A stretch of 64,000 nt of DNA from Actinacidiphila cocklensis (GTDB lineage Bacteria; Actinomycetota; Actinomycetes; Streptomycetales; Streptomycetaceae): NCBI RefSeq assembly GCF_907177275.1, contig NZ_CAJSLV010000056.1:62001-126000 (forward strand), in the 5' to 3' direction. The notes under the pieces are model-generated. The model did not search any database, was not told where the DNA came from, and saw only the letters and a list, made by a program, of their open reading frames with translations. Within the stretch, counting starts at the first letter, position 1. Each line of letters starts with the position of its first letter. The translations under genes and the position numbers were made by a program. This document shows, one piece after another, positions 52,237 through 60,881 of the stretch.

Positions 52237-52842
52237 TCACCCCGTGTGACCGTACGGACCGGGAGCGGCGCGATAACCGGCCTCCGTCTGGTGGACCAGA
52301 AGGTCCGCGAAGGGGCGCGTGGGGTCCTCCGCGAAGTGCTGGTCCTCCGCCGCGGACCACCCGGTCCAGAAGTGTTCGAGCGCCGGGCCGTCCCGGCGGA
52401 TCCCGCGCTGCCTGGCGGTGGCGGTGTCCACCTCCAGCCACAGGGTCAGCGCCAGCAGCGGCCGCAGCGCCCGGCGCCCGCTGGCGACGCCTTCGAGCAG
52501 CACCACCGGCGCCGCCGGCACGAGCCGTTCGCCGGTGAACCGCCGCGCGGTCCAGTCGTAGACCGCGTGCCGGGCCTCCCGGCCCTCCCGGAAGGGTGCC
52601 AGCAGCTCCGCGTCGAGCCGTTCGACCCAGTCGAACGGCCGGTCGTGCGTGGCGAAGTCGTCGGTGTGCACCACCGGCGCCCCGCGGGCCTCCGCCGCGA
52701 GCCGCTGCGCGAGCGTGCTCTTGCCGGCGCCCGCGTGCCCGTCGACGGCGACCAGGCGTACCGGACCGCAGGACGGCGGCAGCAGGTCGAGCGTGCCGGC
52801 CAGTTCGCGCAGCGAGAGACCGGCCGGGCCGTGAGTGTCCAT
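52237..52842 (-). CDS. Uridine kinase-like P-loop nucleoside/phosphotransfer kinase
   Basis: 201 aa. P-loop VDGHAGAGKSTLAQRL, then HTDDFATHDRPFDW (nucleoside-site region) and APVVLLEGVASGRRALRPLL, as in the uridine kinase/phosphoribulokinase superfamily. Substrate is inferred only; many such actinobacterial proteins are annotated uridine kinase without proof. The ATG at 52842 is preferred to the longer frame from 53010, which would run through the divergent promoter region. Confidence 0.8.
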   Translation of the reverse strand: MDTHGPAGLSLRELAGTLDLLPPSCGPVRLVAVDGHAGAGKSTLAQRLAAEARGAPVVHTDDFATHDRPFDWVERLDAELLAPFREGREARHAVYDWTARRFTGERLVPAAPVVLLEGVASGRRALRPLLALTLWLEVDTATARQRGIRRDGPALEHFWTGWSAAEDQHFAEDPTRPFADLLVHQTEAGYRAAPGPYGHTG

Positions 52843-52926
52843 GAAGCCGGAGCATAGGCCCCGCCCGTACGGTGGCCCGGCGCGCGCAGGCCGTAAAAGG
52901 TGACCGTGTCGGGCGGCGCTGCCGAC

Positions 52927-52932
52927 TACCGT
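52927..52932 (+). promoter_or_regulatory. -10 element of a leaderless promoter (M24 peptidase)
   Basis: TACCGT ends 7 nt before the GTG at 52940. The alternative GTG at 52931 lies inside the -10 itself, so it cannot be the start of this transcript. Confidence 0.5.
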
Positions 52933-52939
52933 GGTCGGC

Positions 52940-54073
52940 GTGACCGACTCCGAAGACTCCGCCGCCGCGCTCCATCCCGCGGAGCGCCTCGAACTCGCCA
53001 GGAAGGCCACCGCGGACGCGGGCGTGGACGCGCTGCTGGTCTCGCCGGGCGCCGACCTGCGCTATCTGACCGGCTATCAGGCGCTGCCCCTGGAGCGGCT
53101 GACCTGCCTGGTGGTGCCGGCCGAGGCGGACCCCTTCCTGGTGGTGCCGGCCCTGGAGCGGCCCGCCGCGCAGGCCTCCCCGGCCGGCGGCCTCGGCCTG
53201 GAGATCGCCGGCTTCGCCGAGACCGACGACGCCTACGCGCTGATCGCCCGCCGGCTGCCCGCGGGGGTGCGCCGCTTCGCGGTCGACAACCACATGTGGG
53301 CCGAGAAGCTGCTGGCCTTCCAGGCCGCGCTGCCCGACGCCCAGGCGTGCCTGGCCGGCGACGTGCTGACGGAGCTGCGGATGCGCAAGAGCCCCGCCGA
53401 GGTGGCCGCGCTGCGCCGGGCGGGCGGCGCCATCGACCGGGTGCACCGCAGGGTGGGGGAGTGGCTGCGGGCCGGGCGCACCGAGCGCGAGGTCGCCAGG
53501 GACATCGCGGACGCCATCCTGGCGGCCGGCCACGAGACGGTGGACTTCGTCATCGTCGGCTCGGGGCCGAACAGCGCGAGCCCGCACCACGAGGTGTCCG
53601 ACCGGGTGATCCGCAGCGGCGACCCGGTGGTGGTGGACATCGGCGGCACCACCGCCGACGGCTACTGCTCCGACTCGACGCGCACCTACGCGGTCGGCGA
53701 GCCGCCCGCCGCCTTCCGCGAGCTGTACGAGGTGCTGCTGCGCGCGCAGACCGCGCAGACCGAGGCGGTGTGCCCGGGCATCACCGCCGAGCAACTGGAC
53801 GCGATCGGCCGGGACATCATCACCGCGGCCGGCTACGGCGAGCACTTCATCCACCGCACGGGCCACGGCATCGGCCTGGAGGGCCACGAGGAGCCGTACA
53901 TCGTCGCGGGCAGCAGGCGGGCGCTCGCGCCGGGCATGGCCTTCTCGATCGAGCCCGGCATCTATCTGCCCGGCACCTTCGGCGCGCGCATCGAGGACAT
54001 CGCGGTGTGCACCGAAGGCGGCGGCGAGCGGCTGAATCTGACCGGGCGTGACCTGGTGGTCCTGCCCGACTGA
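52940..54073 (+). CDS. M24 family metallopeptidase (Xaa-Pro dipeptidase-like)
   Basis: 377 aa. N-terminal creatinase-like domain (residues 1-150) and a C-terminal pita-bread domain with the five metal ligands: Asp residues in VVDIGGTTADGYCSDSTRTY, His in HRTGHGIGLEGHE, Glu in SIEPGIYLPG and RIEDIAV. Likely an aminopeptidase P or prolidase for dipeptide turnover. Leaderless GTG start. Confidence 0.9.
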   Translation: MTDSEDSAAALHPAERLELARKATADAGVDALLVSPGADLRYLTGYQALPLERLTCLVVPAEADPFLVVPALERPAAQASPAGGLGLEIAGFAETDDAYALIARRLPAGVRRFAVDNHMWAEKLLAFQAALPDAQACLAGDVLTELRMRKSPAEVAALRRAGGAIDRVHRRVGEWLRAGRTEREVARDIADAILAAGHETVDFVIVGSGPNSASPHHEVSDRVIRSGDPVVVDIGGTTADGYCSDSTRTYAVGEPPAAFRELYEVLLRAQTAQTEAVCPGITAEQLDAIGRDIITAAGYGEHFIHRTGHGIGLEGHEEPYIVAGSRRALAPGMAFSIEPGIYLPGTFGARIEDIAVCTEGGGERLNLTGRDLVVLPD

Positions 54074-54087
54074 GCGCCACAGGAACA

Positions 54088-54101
54088 GACCAATGTTGGT
54101 C
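54088..54101. promoter_or_regulatory. Short inverted repeat before the C39 peptidase gene
   Basis: GACCAATGTTGGTC, 6-bp perfect arms with a TG centre, 14 bp after the M24 stop and 122 bp before the peptidase start. Could be an operator; nothing identifies the protein. Confidence 0.3.
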
Positions 54102-54223
54102 CCGCCACGCGGTCGGAAAACCTGGTGGAAAGGGTGTCCCGCCTGCAATGGTGGTGCGACCTGCCGCCGGGCGGCGCGCAGGGGTGTCCCGTACCCGTCG
54201 AGGGAAAACGAGGGGATTGAGCC

Positions 54224-55630
54224 ATGACCAGTAACGCCCCCCGCCGTGCCGTGATCGCCGCGGCGCTGGCCGCCGCCGCGACCGCGGCGACCACAGCGGC
54301 CGCGCAGTCCGCGTCGGCCGCGCCGTCCGGGGCCGCCGCTCCCGGCGCCGTGCCGCAGCGGTCCGGCAGCGACGGCGCGACCGACAGTGCCCCGGTCGAC
54401 TACCACGGCTGGACGTCCTTCGCCGACTGGTTGTTCGGCGCGCACGCGGGCACCCGCCCGGTGCCCGGCCCGCGTGCGGGGCTGGAGATCGGCCGGGCCA
54501 CCGGCACCCTGGACTACACCGACCCGCACACCGGCGTCACCGCCACCTGGGAGTCGGCGTCCTGGACCTCTCCGGTGCGCGAGGTGCCGCACCCGGCGAG
54601 CGAGCTGATCTCGTCGTGGAACGCGCACACCCCGGCCGGCACCTGGATCCAGGTGGAGCTGCTCGGCACCTACACCGACGGCACCGAGACCCCGGCCTAC
54701 GTCATGGGGCGCTGGACCGCGGGCGACGGCGACGAGGACATCAGGCGCACGTCGGTGGATGACCAGACCGACGGCAAGAGCAGCATCTGGACCGACACCT
54801 TCTCCATCGACGACGCGACGGCGGGACCGCTGCTCGCCTCGTACCGGCTGCGGCTGACGCTCTTCCGCAAGCCCGGCAGCAAGCTGACGCCGACCGTGTG
54901 GCGGCTCGGCGCGATGGCGTCGAACATCCCGGACCGCTTCACCGTGCCGGCCTCGGTGCCGGGCGAGGGCGCGGGCGTGGAGCTGCCGGTGCCGGCCTAC
55001 TCGCAGAACATCCACAAGGGCCAGTACCCGGAGTACGACAACGGCGGCGAGGCCTGGTGCAGCCCGACGTCGTCCACCATGGTCATCGAGTACTGGGGCC
55101 GCGGCCCGACCGCGGAGCAGCTGGCCTGGGTGAACCCGGCGTACGCGGACCCGCAGGTCGACCAGGGCGCCCGCTACACCTACGACTACCAGTACGAGGG
55201 CTGCGGCAACTGGCCGTTCAACGCGGCCTACGCGGCGACGTACAAGGACATGCAGGGCGTCATCACCCGGCTGCACTCGCTCAACGACGTCGAGAAGCTG
55301 ATCAAGGCCGGCATCCCGGTGATAACGTCACAGTCCTTCCTGGCCTCCGAGCTGGACGGCGCCGGGTACGGCACGTCGGGCCACCTGATGGCCCTGGTGG
55401 GCTTCACCGCCGAGGGCGACGTGGTCGCCAACGACCCGGCGAGCAGCAGCGACGCGGTGGTCCGCAACGTCTACAAGCGAGCACAGTTCGAGACGATCTG
55501 GCTGCGGACGAAGCGGATCAACGCCAGCGGCGGGGTCAGCGGCGGCACCGGCGGTGTCTGCTACCTGTACTTCCCCGCGAAGCCGAGCCCGGGGCAGCGG
55601 CGGGCGCTCGCGGCGGTCGGTGTGGTGTGA
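54224..55630 (+). CDS. Secreted C39-type cysteine peptidase
   Basis: 468 aa. A signal peptide (residues 1-33, twin Arg at 7-8, Ala-rich h-region, ASAA cleavage site) is followed by a beta-rich domain (about 60-240) and a papain-like domain with Cys279 in GGEAWCSPTSSTMV and His387 in TSGHLMALVGF. C39-like domains in secreted actinobacterial proteins are probably peptidases of extracellular proteins or peptidoglycan; bacteriocin-processing is unlikely because there is no ABC transporter. Precedes the chitinase. Confidence 0.85.
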   Translation: MTSNAPRRAVIAAALAAAATAATTAAAQSASAAPSGAAAPGAVPQRSGSDGATDSAPVDYHGWTSFADWLFGAHAGTRPVPGPRAGLEIGRATGTLDYTDPHTGVTATWESASWTSPVREVPHPASELISSWNAHTPAGTWIQVELLGTYTDGTETPAYVMGRWTAGDGDEDIRRTSVDDQTDGKSSIWTDTFSIDDATAGPLLASYRLRLTLFRKPGSKLTPTVWRLGAMASNIPDRFTVPASVPGEGAGVELPVPAYSQNIHKGQYPEYDNGGEAWCSPTSSTMVIEYWGRGPTAEQLAWVNPAYADPQVDQGARYTYDYQYEGCGNWPFNAAYAATYKDMQGVITRLHSLNDVEKLIKAGIPVITSQSFLASELDGAGYGTSGHLMALVGFTAEGDVVANDPASSSDAVVRNVYKRAQFETIWLRTKRINASGGVSGGTGGVCYLYFPAKPSPGQRRALAAVGVV

Positions 55631-55683
55631 AAACGGGGCGCTCCGGGCGCCCTTGACGTGCGGCGGCCTGCCTGAGGCCCCGG

Positions 55684-55729
55684 ATTGGTAGAGACCAATT
55701 TGTGGGTTGCTCTAAAGGTCTGGACCAAC
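55684..55729 (+). promoter_or_regulatory. Two DasR-type operator sites upstream of the chitinase
   Basis: ATTGGTAGAGACCAAT (55684-55699, perfect 6-bp arms) and AAAGGTCTGGACCAAC (55714-55729) resemble the DasR-responsive element ACTGGTCTAGACCACT. Their centres are 30 bp apart. TTGACG (55733-55738) could be the -35. DasR and the paired repeats of chitinase promoters are known in Streptomyces; here the match is inferred. Confidence 0.65.
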
Positions 55730-55792
55730 TCATTGACGGGTTCGCGTCAGAGCAGGATTCTGCTGGCACGTTCCCCCACAGGAGGTCCAGAC

Positions 55793-57028
55793 GTGAAGCG
55801 TCTCCAAGCACTGGGTTCCGGCGTGGCCGCCGCCGCCCTTGCCTTTGCCGGGCTCGGCGCCGCCGCCGTGCTCGGCACGGGACAGGCCAGCGGCGCCACG
55901 GCGGCGTCGAGCGCGCTGAGCAACCAGTGGTACGCCGCCGCCCCCTATCTGATGCCGACCGACAACAACCCGCCGGACGCGACCGCGATCATGGACGCCA
56001 CCGGCCTGAAGGCCTTCCAGCTCGCCTTCATCCTGGCCCCCAACGGCGGCGGCTGCAGCCCGACCTGGGGCGGCACCAGCGCGGTGTCCTCCGACACCGC
56101 GGTCGGCGGCGTCATCTCGGCGATCCGGGCCAAGGGCGGTGACGTCTCGGTCTCCATCGGGGGCTACGGCGGCACCAAGCTCGGCCAGGCCTGTTCCGAC
56201 GCCTCCTCCACCGCGGCCGCGTACCAGCAGGTGATCACCAAGTACCAGCTGCACGCGATCGACTTCGACCTGGAGGAGCCGGAGTACGAGAACACCGCGG
56301 CCGTCGCGCACGAGATCGGCGCGGCCAAGATCCTGCAGCAGAACAACCCCGGCCTGTTCGTGTCGGTGACCACCGCGGGCACCGCGGCCGGCACCGGCTG
56401 GTTCGGCCAGCAGATGCTCAACGAGGCCAAGTCGCAGGGCTTCACGCCCAACAACTTCTCCATCATGCCCTTCGACGGCGGCTTCAACGGCGCCGCGTCG
56501 CAGACCGCCGCGCTGACCGCCTTCAACGGCCTGCTCAAGACCACCTTCGGCTGGGACACCGCCACCGCGTACGCCCACGAGGGCTTCTCCGGCATGAACG
56601 GCCGCAGCGACTCGGGCGAGTACTTCTACCAGGCGGACTTCCAGACCGTGCTGGACTACGCGACCAGCCACGGCATGGGCCGCTTCACCTTCTGGTCGCT
56701 CAACCGGGACCGCCAGTGCAACCCGCCGGACAACGGCACCACGTCCGGCGTGTGCAGCAGCGTGCCGCAGTCCAGCTGGGAATTCGCCAAGTACTCGGTG
56801 AAGTTCGCCGGCGCCACCCCGCCGAGCACCCCGCCGCCCACCACCCCGCCGACCAGCCCGCCCGGCGGGACCTGCACGGTCGGCGAGTGGACCGCGTCCG
56901 CCGTCTACGTCGGCGGCAACGAGGTGGCGCACAACGGCCACAAGTGGAAGGCCAAGTGGTGGACCACCAACGAGGAGCCCGGCACCACCGGTGAGTGGGG
57001 GGTCTGGCAGGACGAGGGCGCCTGCTGA
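55793..57028 (+). CDS. Secreted GH18-type chitinase with C-terminal chitin-binding domain
   Basis: 411 aa. Signal peptide (residues 1-36), GH18-like catalytic domain with DVSVSIGGYGG and YQLHAIDFDLEEPE in the place of DGxDxDxE, MPFDGG and FWSLNRDRQC, a Pro/Thr linker (TPPSTPPPTTPPTSPPGG split by Pro repeats), and a CBM5/12-type domain (last about 50 residues, WTASAVYVGGNEVAHNGHKWKAKWWT). Degrades chitin outside the cell. GTG start with AGGAGG (55780-55785). I recall ChiD of S. coelicolor as a likely relative. Control by DasR is suggested by the promoter. Confidence 0.9.
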   Translation: MKRLQALGSGVAAAALAFAGLGAAAVLGTGQASGATAASSALSNQWYAAAPYLMPTDNNPPDATAIMDATGLKAFQLAFILAPNGGGCSPTWGGTSAVSSDTAVGGVISAIRAKGGDVSVSIGGYGGTKLGQACSDASSTAAAYQQVITKYQLHAIDFDLEEPEYENTAAVAHEIGAAKILQQNNPGLFVSVTTAGTAAGTGWFGQQMLNEAKSQGFTPNNFSIMPFDGGFNGAASQTAALTAFNGLLKTTFGWDTATAYAHEGFSGMNGRSDSGEYFYQADFQTVLDYATSHGMGRFTFWSLNRDRQCNPPDNGTTSGVCSSVPQSSWEFAKYSVKFAGATPPSTPPPTTPPTSPPGGTCTVGEWTASAVYVGGNEVAHNGHKWKAKWWTTNEEPGTTGEWGVWQDEGAC

Positions 57029-57050
57029 CCGGCCGCCCGCTGTCCGAAAG

Positions 57051-57095
57051 ACGATGGTGGACCCGTGACGACGACCGTCACGGGTCCACCATCGT
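57051..57095 (+). terminator. Strong terminator after the chitinase
   Basis: A perfect 20-bp stem (57051-57070 with 57076-57095), loop ACGAC, followed by TTTC. One of the strongest hairpins in the window. Confidence 0.85.
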
Positions 57096-57227
57096 TTCTG
57101 CGCTTGCCCTGCACAGCGTGCGCAGATTCGCCGTGGCGCGTTTTCGCACCTGTACATGCCGGTGGTTGTTGACCGAAAACGGACGTCACATCTCCGGTTG
57201 CGTGTTTCGCTCCGAACACGTGATCAG

Positions 57228-57233
57228 TAGCCT
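57228..57233 (+). promoter_or_regulatory. Putative -10 for the methyltransferase gene
   Basis: TAGCCT with TTTCGC (57205-57210) 17 bp upstream as a weak -35. The 284-bp gap 57029-57312 otherwise holds only the terminator. Confidence 0.3.
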
Positions 57234-57312
57234 CGCAGAGTAAGCGGCCCACCGTCCGCGAGAGTTGACTCCGGACGCGTCCACCCGGCCCCACGACCTG
57301 GAGATCTCCACT

Positions 57313-58128
57313 GTGACCGACCGTCCTTCCTGGGCACCGCCCGGCATCGACATCACCGTGCCCAGCGTGTCGCGGGTGTACGACTACTTCCTCGGCGGTT
57401 CGCACAACTTCGAGGTGGACAGGGAAGCGGCCAGGGTCGCGCTCAAGGCCATCCCCGCCATCCCCAAGGTCGGCCAGGCCAACCGGGCGGCGATGCGCAG
57501 GGCAGTGCGCCACGCGGTCGGCCGCGGCATCGACCAGTTCCTCGACATCGGCTCCGGCATCCCCACGTTCGGCAACGTGCACGAGGTCGTGCACACGCTG
57601 AATCCGGCCGCGAACGTCGTCTACGTCGACAACGACCCGGTCGCGGTGGCCCACAGCAAGGCCGTACTCGACGGGAACGAGCACGCCACGATCGCCGCCG
57701 CCGATCTGCGCGACCCGCGGTCGGTGCTCGACCACCCCGAGACGCAGCGGATGCTGGACCTCGACCGGCCGGTCGCCCTGCTGCTCGTGGCGGTGCTGCA
57801 CTTCCTGCGCGACACCGACAACGCCTACGCCGTCGTCGGCGAGCTGCGCGACGCCCTCGCGCCCGGCAGCGTCCTGGTCATCACCCACGCCACCCCGCAG
57901 GCCGGCCTGCTCAGCGACGACCAGCGCCGGGTCCAGGACGTCTACCAGCGCACCAGCACCCCGCTGATCATGCGGACGGTGCCCGAGGTGGAACGCTTCT
58001 TCACCGGCTTCGAACTGCTCGACCCCGGCGTCGTCCCGCTGAACCACTGGCGCCCCGACACCCCGCCGAGCGACGACGACGATCCCGCACTGCTCACCGG
58101 ACTCGCCGGCGTGGGGCTGAAGGCGTGA
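57313..58128 (+). CDS. SAM-dependent methyltransferase (DUF574/Methyltransf_19 type)
   Basis: 271 aa. Class I fold with SAM motif FLDIGSGIPTFGNVHEVV and VVYVDNDPVAVAHSKAVL. The signature GIDITVPSVSRVYDYFLGGSHNFEVDREAA is that of a large Streptomyces-specific family with unknown substrates. GTG at 57313 with GGAG upstream gives the family N-terminus; a TTG at 57265 would add 16 residues. The stop overlaps the GGDEF/EAL gene start (GTGA), so they are co-translated. Confidence 0.85.
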   Translation: MTDRPSWAPPGIDITVPSVSRVYDYFLGGSHNFEVDREAARVALKAIPAIPKVGQANRAAMRRAVRHAVGRGIDQFLDIGSGIPTFGNVHEVVHTLNPAANVVYVDNDPVAVAHSKAVLDGNEHATIAAADLRDPRSVLDHPETQRMLDLDRPVALLLVAVLHFLRDTDNAYAVVGELRDALAPGSVLVITHATPQAGLLSDDQRRVQDVYQRTSTPLIMRTVPEVERFFTGFELLDPGVVPLNHWRPDTPPSDDDDPALLTGLAGVGLKA

Positions 58129-60353
58129 CCGCGCAACCGGCCGCCCCCCGGTGCAGGGCGGCGGGCGGAACGGCGAGGGCGGTCGGCCGCACCGGCGGCG
58201 GACCGGCCCTGTCGACGAGCCGGGACAACCTGGCGCGGTTCGCCGCGATCTGGAGCCGGGCGATCTACCCGGTCACCGCCACCTCCATGACCAGTGCGGA
58301 GTTCGAGCAGCACCTGCTGCCGCTGGCCCGCCTGCTGCGGGACACCCTGCACGCCGAGCGCTTCGACCCGCGGGCCGCCATCCGGGTCGGCGAGGGCCTG
58401 GTCGCGGCGCACTGCACCGACCCCGAGTCGCTGCCCAGCATCCTCGGCGTCATCGACGCCTACCTGGTGCTCTACTGCGGCCCCGGCCTCGACCTGCCCG
58501 CCGAGGAGTGCCGGGTGCGCTGCTCCCGGCTCCAGCACGCGGTCGCCGTCGGCTTCTCGCACGCGCTGCGCGAACGCACCCTGTACGAGCAGGAGTCGAT
58601 CTCCCGCGCCGCGCTGAACGCCAAGACCGAGGCGGAGAGCGCGCTGGCCGCCAGCGAGGCCCGCTTCCGCGCCGTCTTCGAGACCGCCGCGGTCGGCATC
58701 GGCATCGCCGACCTCGAAGGCAACGTCCTTGAGGTCAACGAGTCGCTCACCCGCATGCTCGGCAGCGAGTCCTACATCAGGCACCGCAGGGCCGGCGACT
58801 GGACGCACCCGGACAACGGCCCGGAGGGCGACAGCCTGAACCGCGAACTCGCCCGCGGCGAGCGCGACCACTACCACATCGAGAAGGCCTACCCCCGGGC
58901 CGACGGCTCGGTGCTGTGGGCCGACGTCCAGGTCTCGCTGCTGCGCGACGCCGCGGGCCGCCCGCAGTACCAGCTCGGCCTGCTGGAGGACATCACCGAG
59001 CGCCGCCGGCTGCTGGAGCGGCTGCGCCACCAGGCCACCCACGACGCGCTCACCGCACTGCCCAACCGGGCGCTGTTCTTCGAGCGCCTCGACCGCGCGC
59101 TGAGCACCACCGACGAGCACGGCGCCGACCGCGCCGACCGCAGGATCGGCGTCTGCTACCTCGACCTGGACGGCTTCAAGGCGGTCAACGACAGCCTCGG
59201 CCACGCGGTGGGGGACCGGCTGCTGGTCGCCGTCGCCGAGCGGCTGCGCCGCTGCGTGACCTCGCCCGACCAGCTGGTGGCCAGGATCGGCGGCGACGAG
59301 TTCGTCGCCGTCTACGCCGACCCGCCGAGCCTGGCCGCCGTCACGGAACTGGCCGGCCGCATCCTCAAGGCCCTGTCCACCCCGGTGCTGCTCGACGACC
59401 GCCAACTGCCGGTGCACGGCAGCATCGGCGTCGTCCACGGCCCGGTCGGCACCCGCGGCGCCGCCGATGTGCTGCGCAGCGCCGACATCACGATGTACCG
59501 CGCCAAGGAGCTGGGCGGCAACCGCTACGAGGTCGCCGACCCCGACGCCGACGCCCGCGCCATCACCCGGCACGGGCTGACCAACCAGCTGCCCAGCGCG
59601 CTGCGGCACGGCGAGTTCTTCGTGGAGTACCAGCCGCTGATCGGGCTGGAGGACGGAGTGGTCCTGGGGGCCGAGGCGCTGGTGCGCTGGTGCCACCCGG
59701 TGCACGGGGTGCTCGGCCCCGACCAGTTCATCCCGCTCGCCGAGAGCACGGGCCAGATCGTGCCGCTGGGCCGCTGGGTGCTGGAGCAGGCCGCGCAGCA
59801 GGCCCGCGACTGGCAGGACCGGCGGTTCACCGGCCCGGCGCCGCGGATCAACGTCAACCTCTCACCGGTGCAGCTGACCCACCCCGACCTGGTGGCCGAG
59901 GTCGCCGCGGTGCTCGACGAGACCGGGCTGCCGCCCAGCGCGCTGTGCCTCGAAGTCACCGAGAGCGCCCTGATCGGCGCCAACGAGGACGCGCTCAAGC
60001 CGCTGCGCAGGATCGCCGACCTCGGGGTCGCGATCGCGCTCGACGACTTCGGCACCGGGTACTCCAACCTGTCCTCGCTGCGCTGGCTCCCGGTCAGCGT
60101 GCTGAAACTCGACAGGTCCTTCACCCGCGGCATGCGGCAGCACCCCGCAGACCCGGTCGAGATGAAGATCGTCGAGGGCATCGTCTCGCTCGCCCACACC
60201 CTCAACCTCACCGTGACCGTCGAGGGCGTCGAGACCCGCACCCAGGCGGAGCACCTGCGCGCGCTCGGCTGCGACACCGCCCAGGGCTGGTACTACGGCA
60301 AGGCAGGCCCCGCCGACCAGCTGCACGCGCTCACGCTGGCCGACGCCGTCTGA
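58125..60353 (+). CDS. PAS-GGDEF-EAL protein (cyclic-di-GMP turnover)
   Basis: 742 aa. A helical N-terminal region (about residues 30-170), PAS domain (177-290, RFRAVFETAAVGIGIADLEGN), GGDEF domain with intact GGDEF at 389-393, and EAL domain with EAL at 517-519, NVNLSP, LEVTESALI, DDFGTGYSNLSSL and VEGVET. Both active sites look complete, so it could make and degrade c-di-GMP. The RxxD inhibitory site before GGDEF is not conserved. No membrane helices; PAS may sense a ligand or redox state. Resembles the RmdA/RmdB domain plan. Possible relation to BldD is by function only. Confidence 0.9.
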   Translation: MTAQPAAPRCRAAGGTARAVGRTGGGPALSTSRDNLARFAAIWSRAIYPVTATSMTSAEFEQHLLPLARLLRDTLHAERFDPRAAIRVGEGLVAAHCTDPESLPSILGVIDAYLVLYCGPGLDLPAEECRVRCSRLQHAVAVGFSHALRERTLYEQESISRAALNAKTEAESALAASEARFRAVFETAAVGIGIADLEGNVLEVNESLTRMLGSESYIRHRRAGDWTHPDNGPEGDSLNRELARGERDHYHIEKAYPRADGSVLWADVQVSLLRDAAGRPQYQLGLLEDITERRRLLERLRHQATHDALTALPNRALFFERLDRALSTTDEHGADRADRRIGVCYLDLDGFKAVNDSLGHAVGDRLLVAVAERLRRCVTSPDQLVARIGGDEFVAVYADPPSLAAVTELAGRILKALSTPVLLDDRQLPVHGSIGVVHGPVGTRGAADVLRSADITMYRAKELGGNRYEVADPDADARAITRHGLTNQLPSALRHGEFFVEYQPLIGLEDGVVLGAEALVRWCHPVHGVLGPDQFIPLAESTGQIVPLGRWVLEQAAQQARDWQDRRFTGPAPRINVNLSPVQLTHPDLVAEVAAVLDETGLPPSALCLEVTESALIGANEDALKPLRRIADLGVAIALDDFGTGYSNLSSLRWLPVSVLKLDRSFTRGMRQHPADPVEMKIVEGIVSLAHTLNLTVTVEGVETRTQAEHLRALGCDTAQGWYYGKAGPADQLHALTLADAV

Positions 60354-60357
60354 CCCG

Positions 60358-60742
60358 TCAGTCCTTCTTCTCCGGGGTGGCCGGCCCACCGTGCTGCCGC
60401 GCGAGCCGCCGGTCGGCGTGAGGGTGACCTTGACGTCGTCGCTGCCCTCGCCCGGGCTGCCGGGACCCTCGCCGCGGGTGCGGGCAGGGTCGGCGGGGGA
60501 CCGCCGGGCGGAGCGTAGGCCGTACTGCCCGGGCCGTACGGCGACGGGCCGAGGCCCGCGGGCGGCGCACCCAGCGCGGCCCGCATCATCGCCTCCCTGG
60601 CCGCCACGTCGGCCACGAGCCGCGAAGCGTACGACGGCTCGCCCGTCCGGCCCCGCGGCTTCGCACAAACCGCCCGCCACGCCCCGGCCCCCGCCGCCCG
60701 TGCTCCGCCGGGGCGGTGACGGGGCGTTGCCCGATCGGGCAT
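60358..60742 (-). pseudogene. Possible small gene broken by frameshifts
   Basis: The 528-bp gap 60354-60881 has a minus-strand frame starting at 60742 (MPDRATPRHRPGG...VAAREAMMRAALGAPPAGLGPSPYGPG) that turns low-complexity, while protein-like sequence continues in the next frame (EGPGSPGEGSDDVKVTLTP) and then in a third (GGPATPEKKD, stop 60358-60360). Two indels would restore one protein of about 125 aa. Either a decayed gene, sequence errors, or chance. Confidence 0.35.
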
Positions 60743-60881
60743 ACTCCAACCCGCCGGTCGCGTTGATCAGCCCGTGCCGTGATCCGGTACGGGAGCTTCG
60801 TGTCCGGGTATGCCCATCGGACGGCACCGCCCACCCACGGTGACTGCCGCCGTCGCCCCCGAAAGGGAGGAGTGCGCCGCC

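Noticed and set aside
54088-54101. DasR site before the C39 peptidase
   Set aside because: The half-sites GACC and GGTC are in the reverse order to the DasR element, so it is listed only as an unknown inverted repeat.
52169-55276. A minus-strand frame of more than 1000 codons
   Set aside because: Antisense to the M24 and C39 peptidase genes and without recognisable domains.
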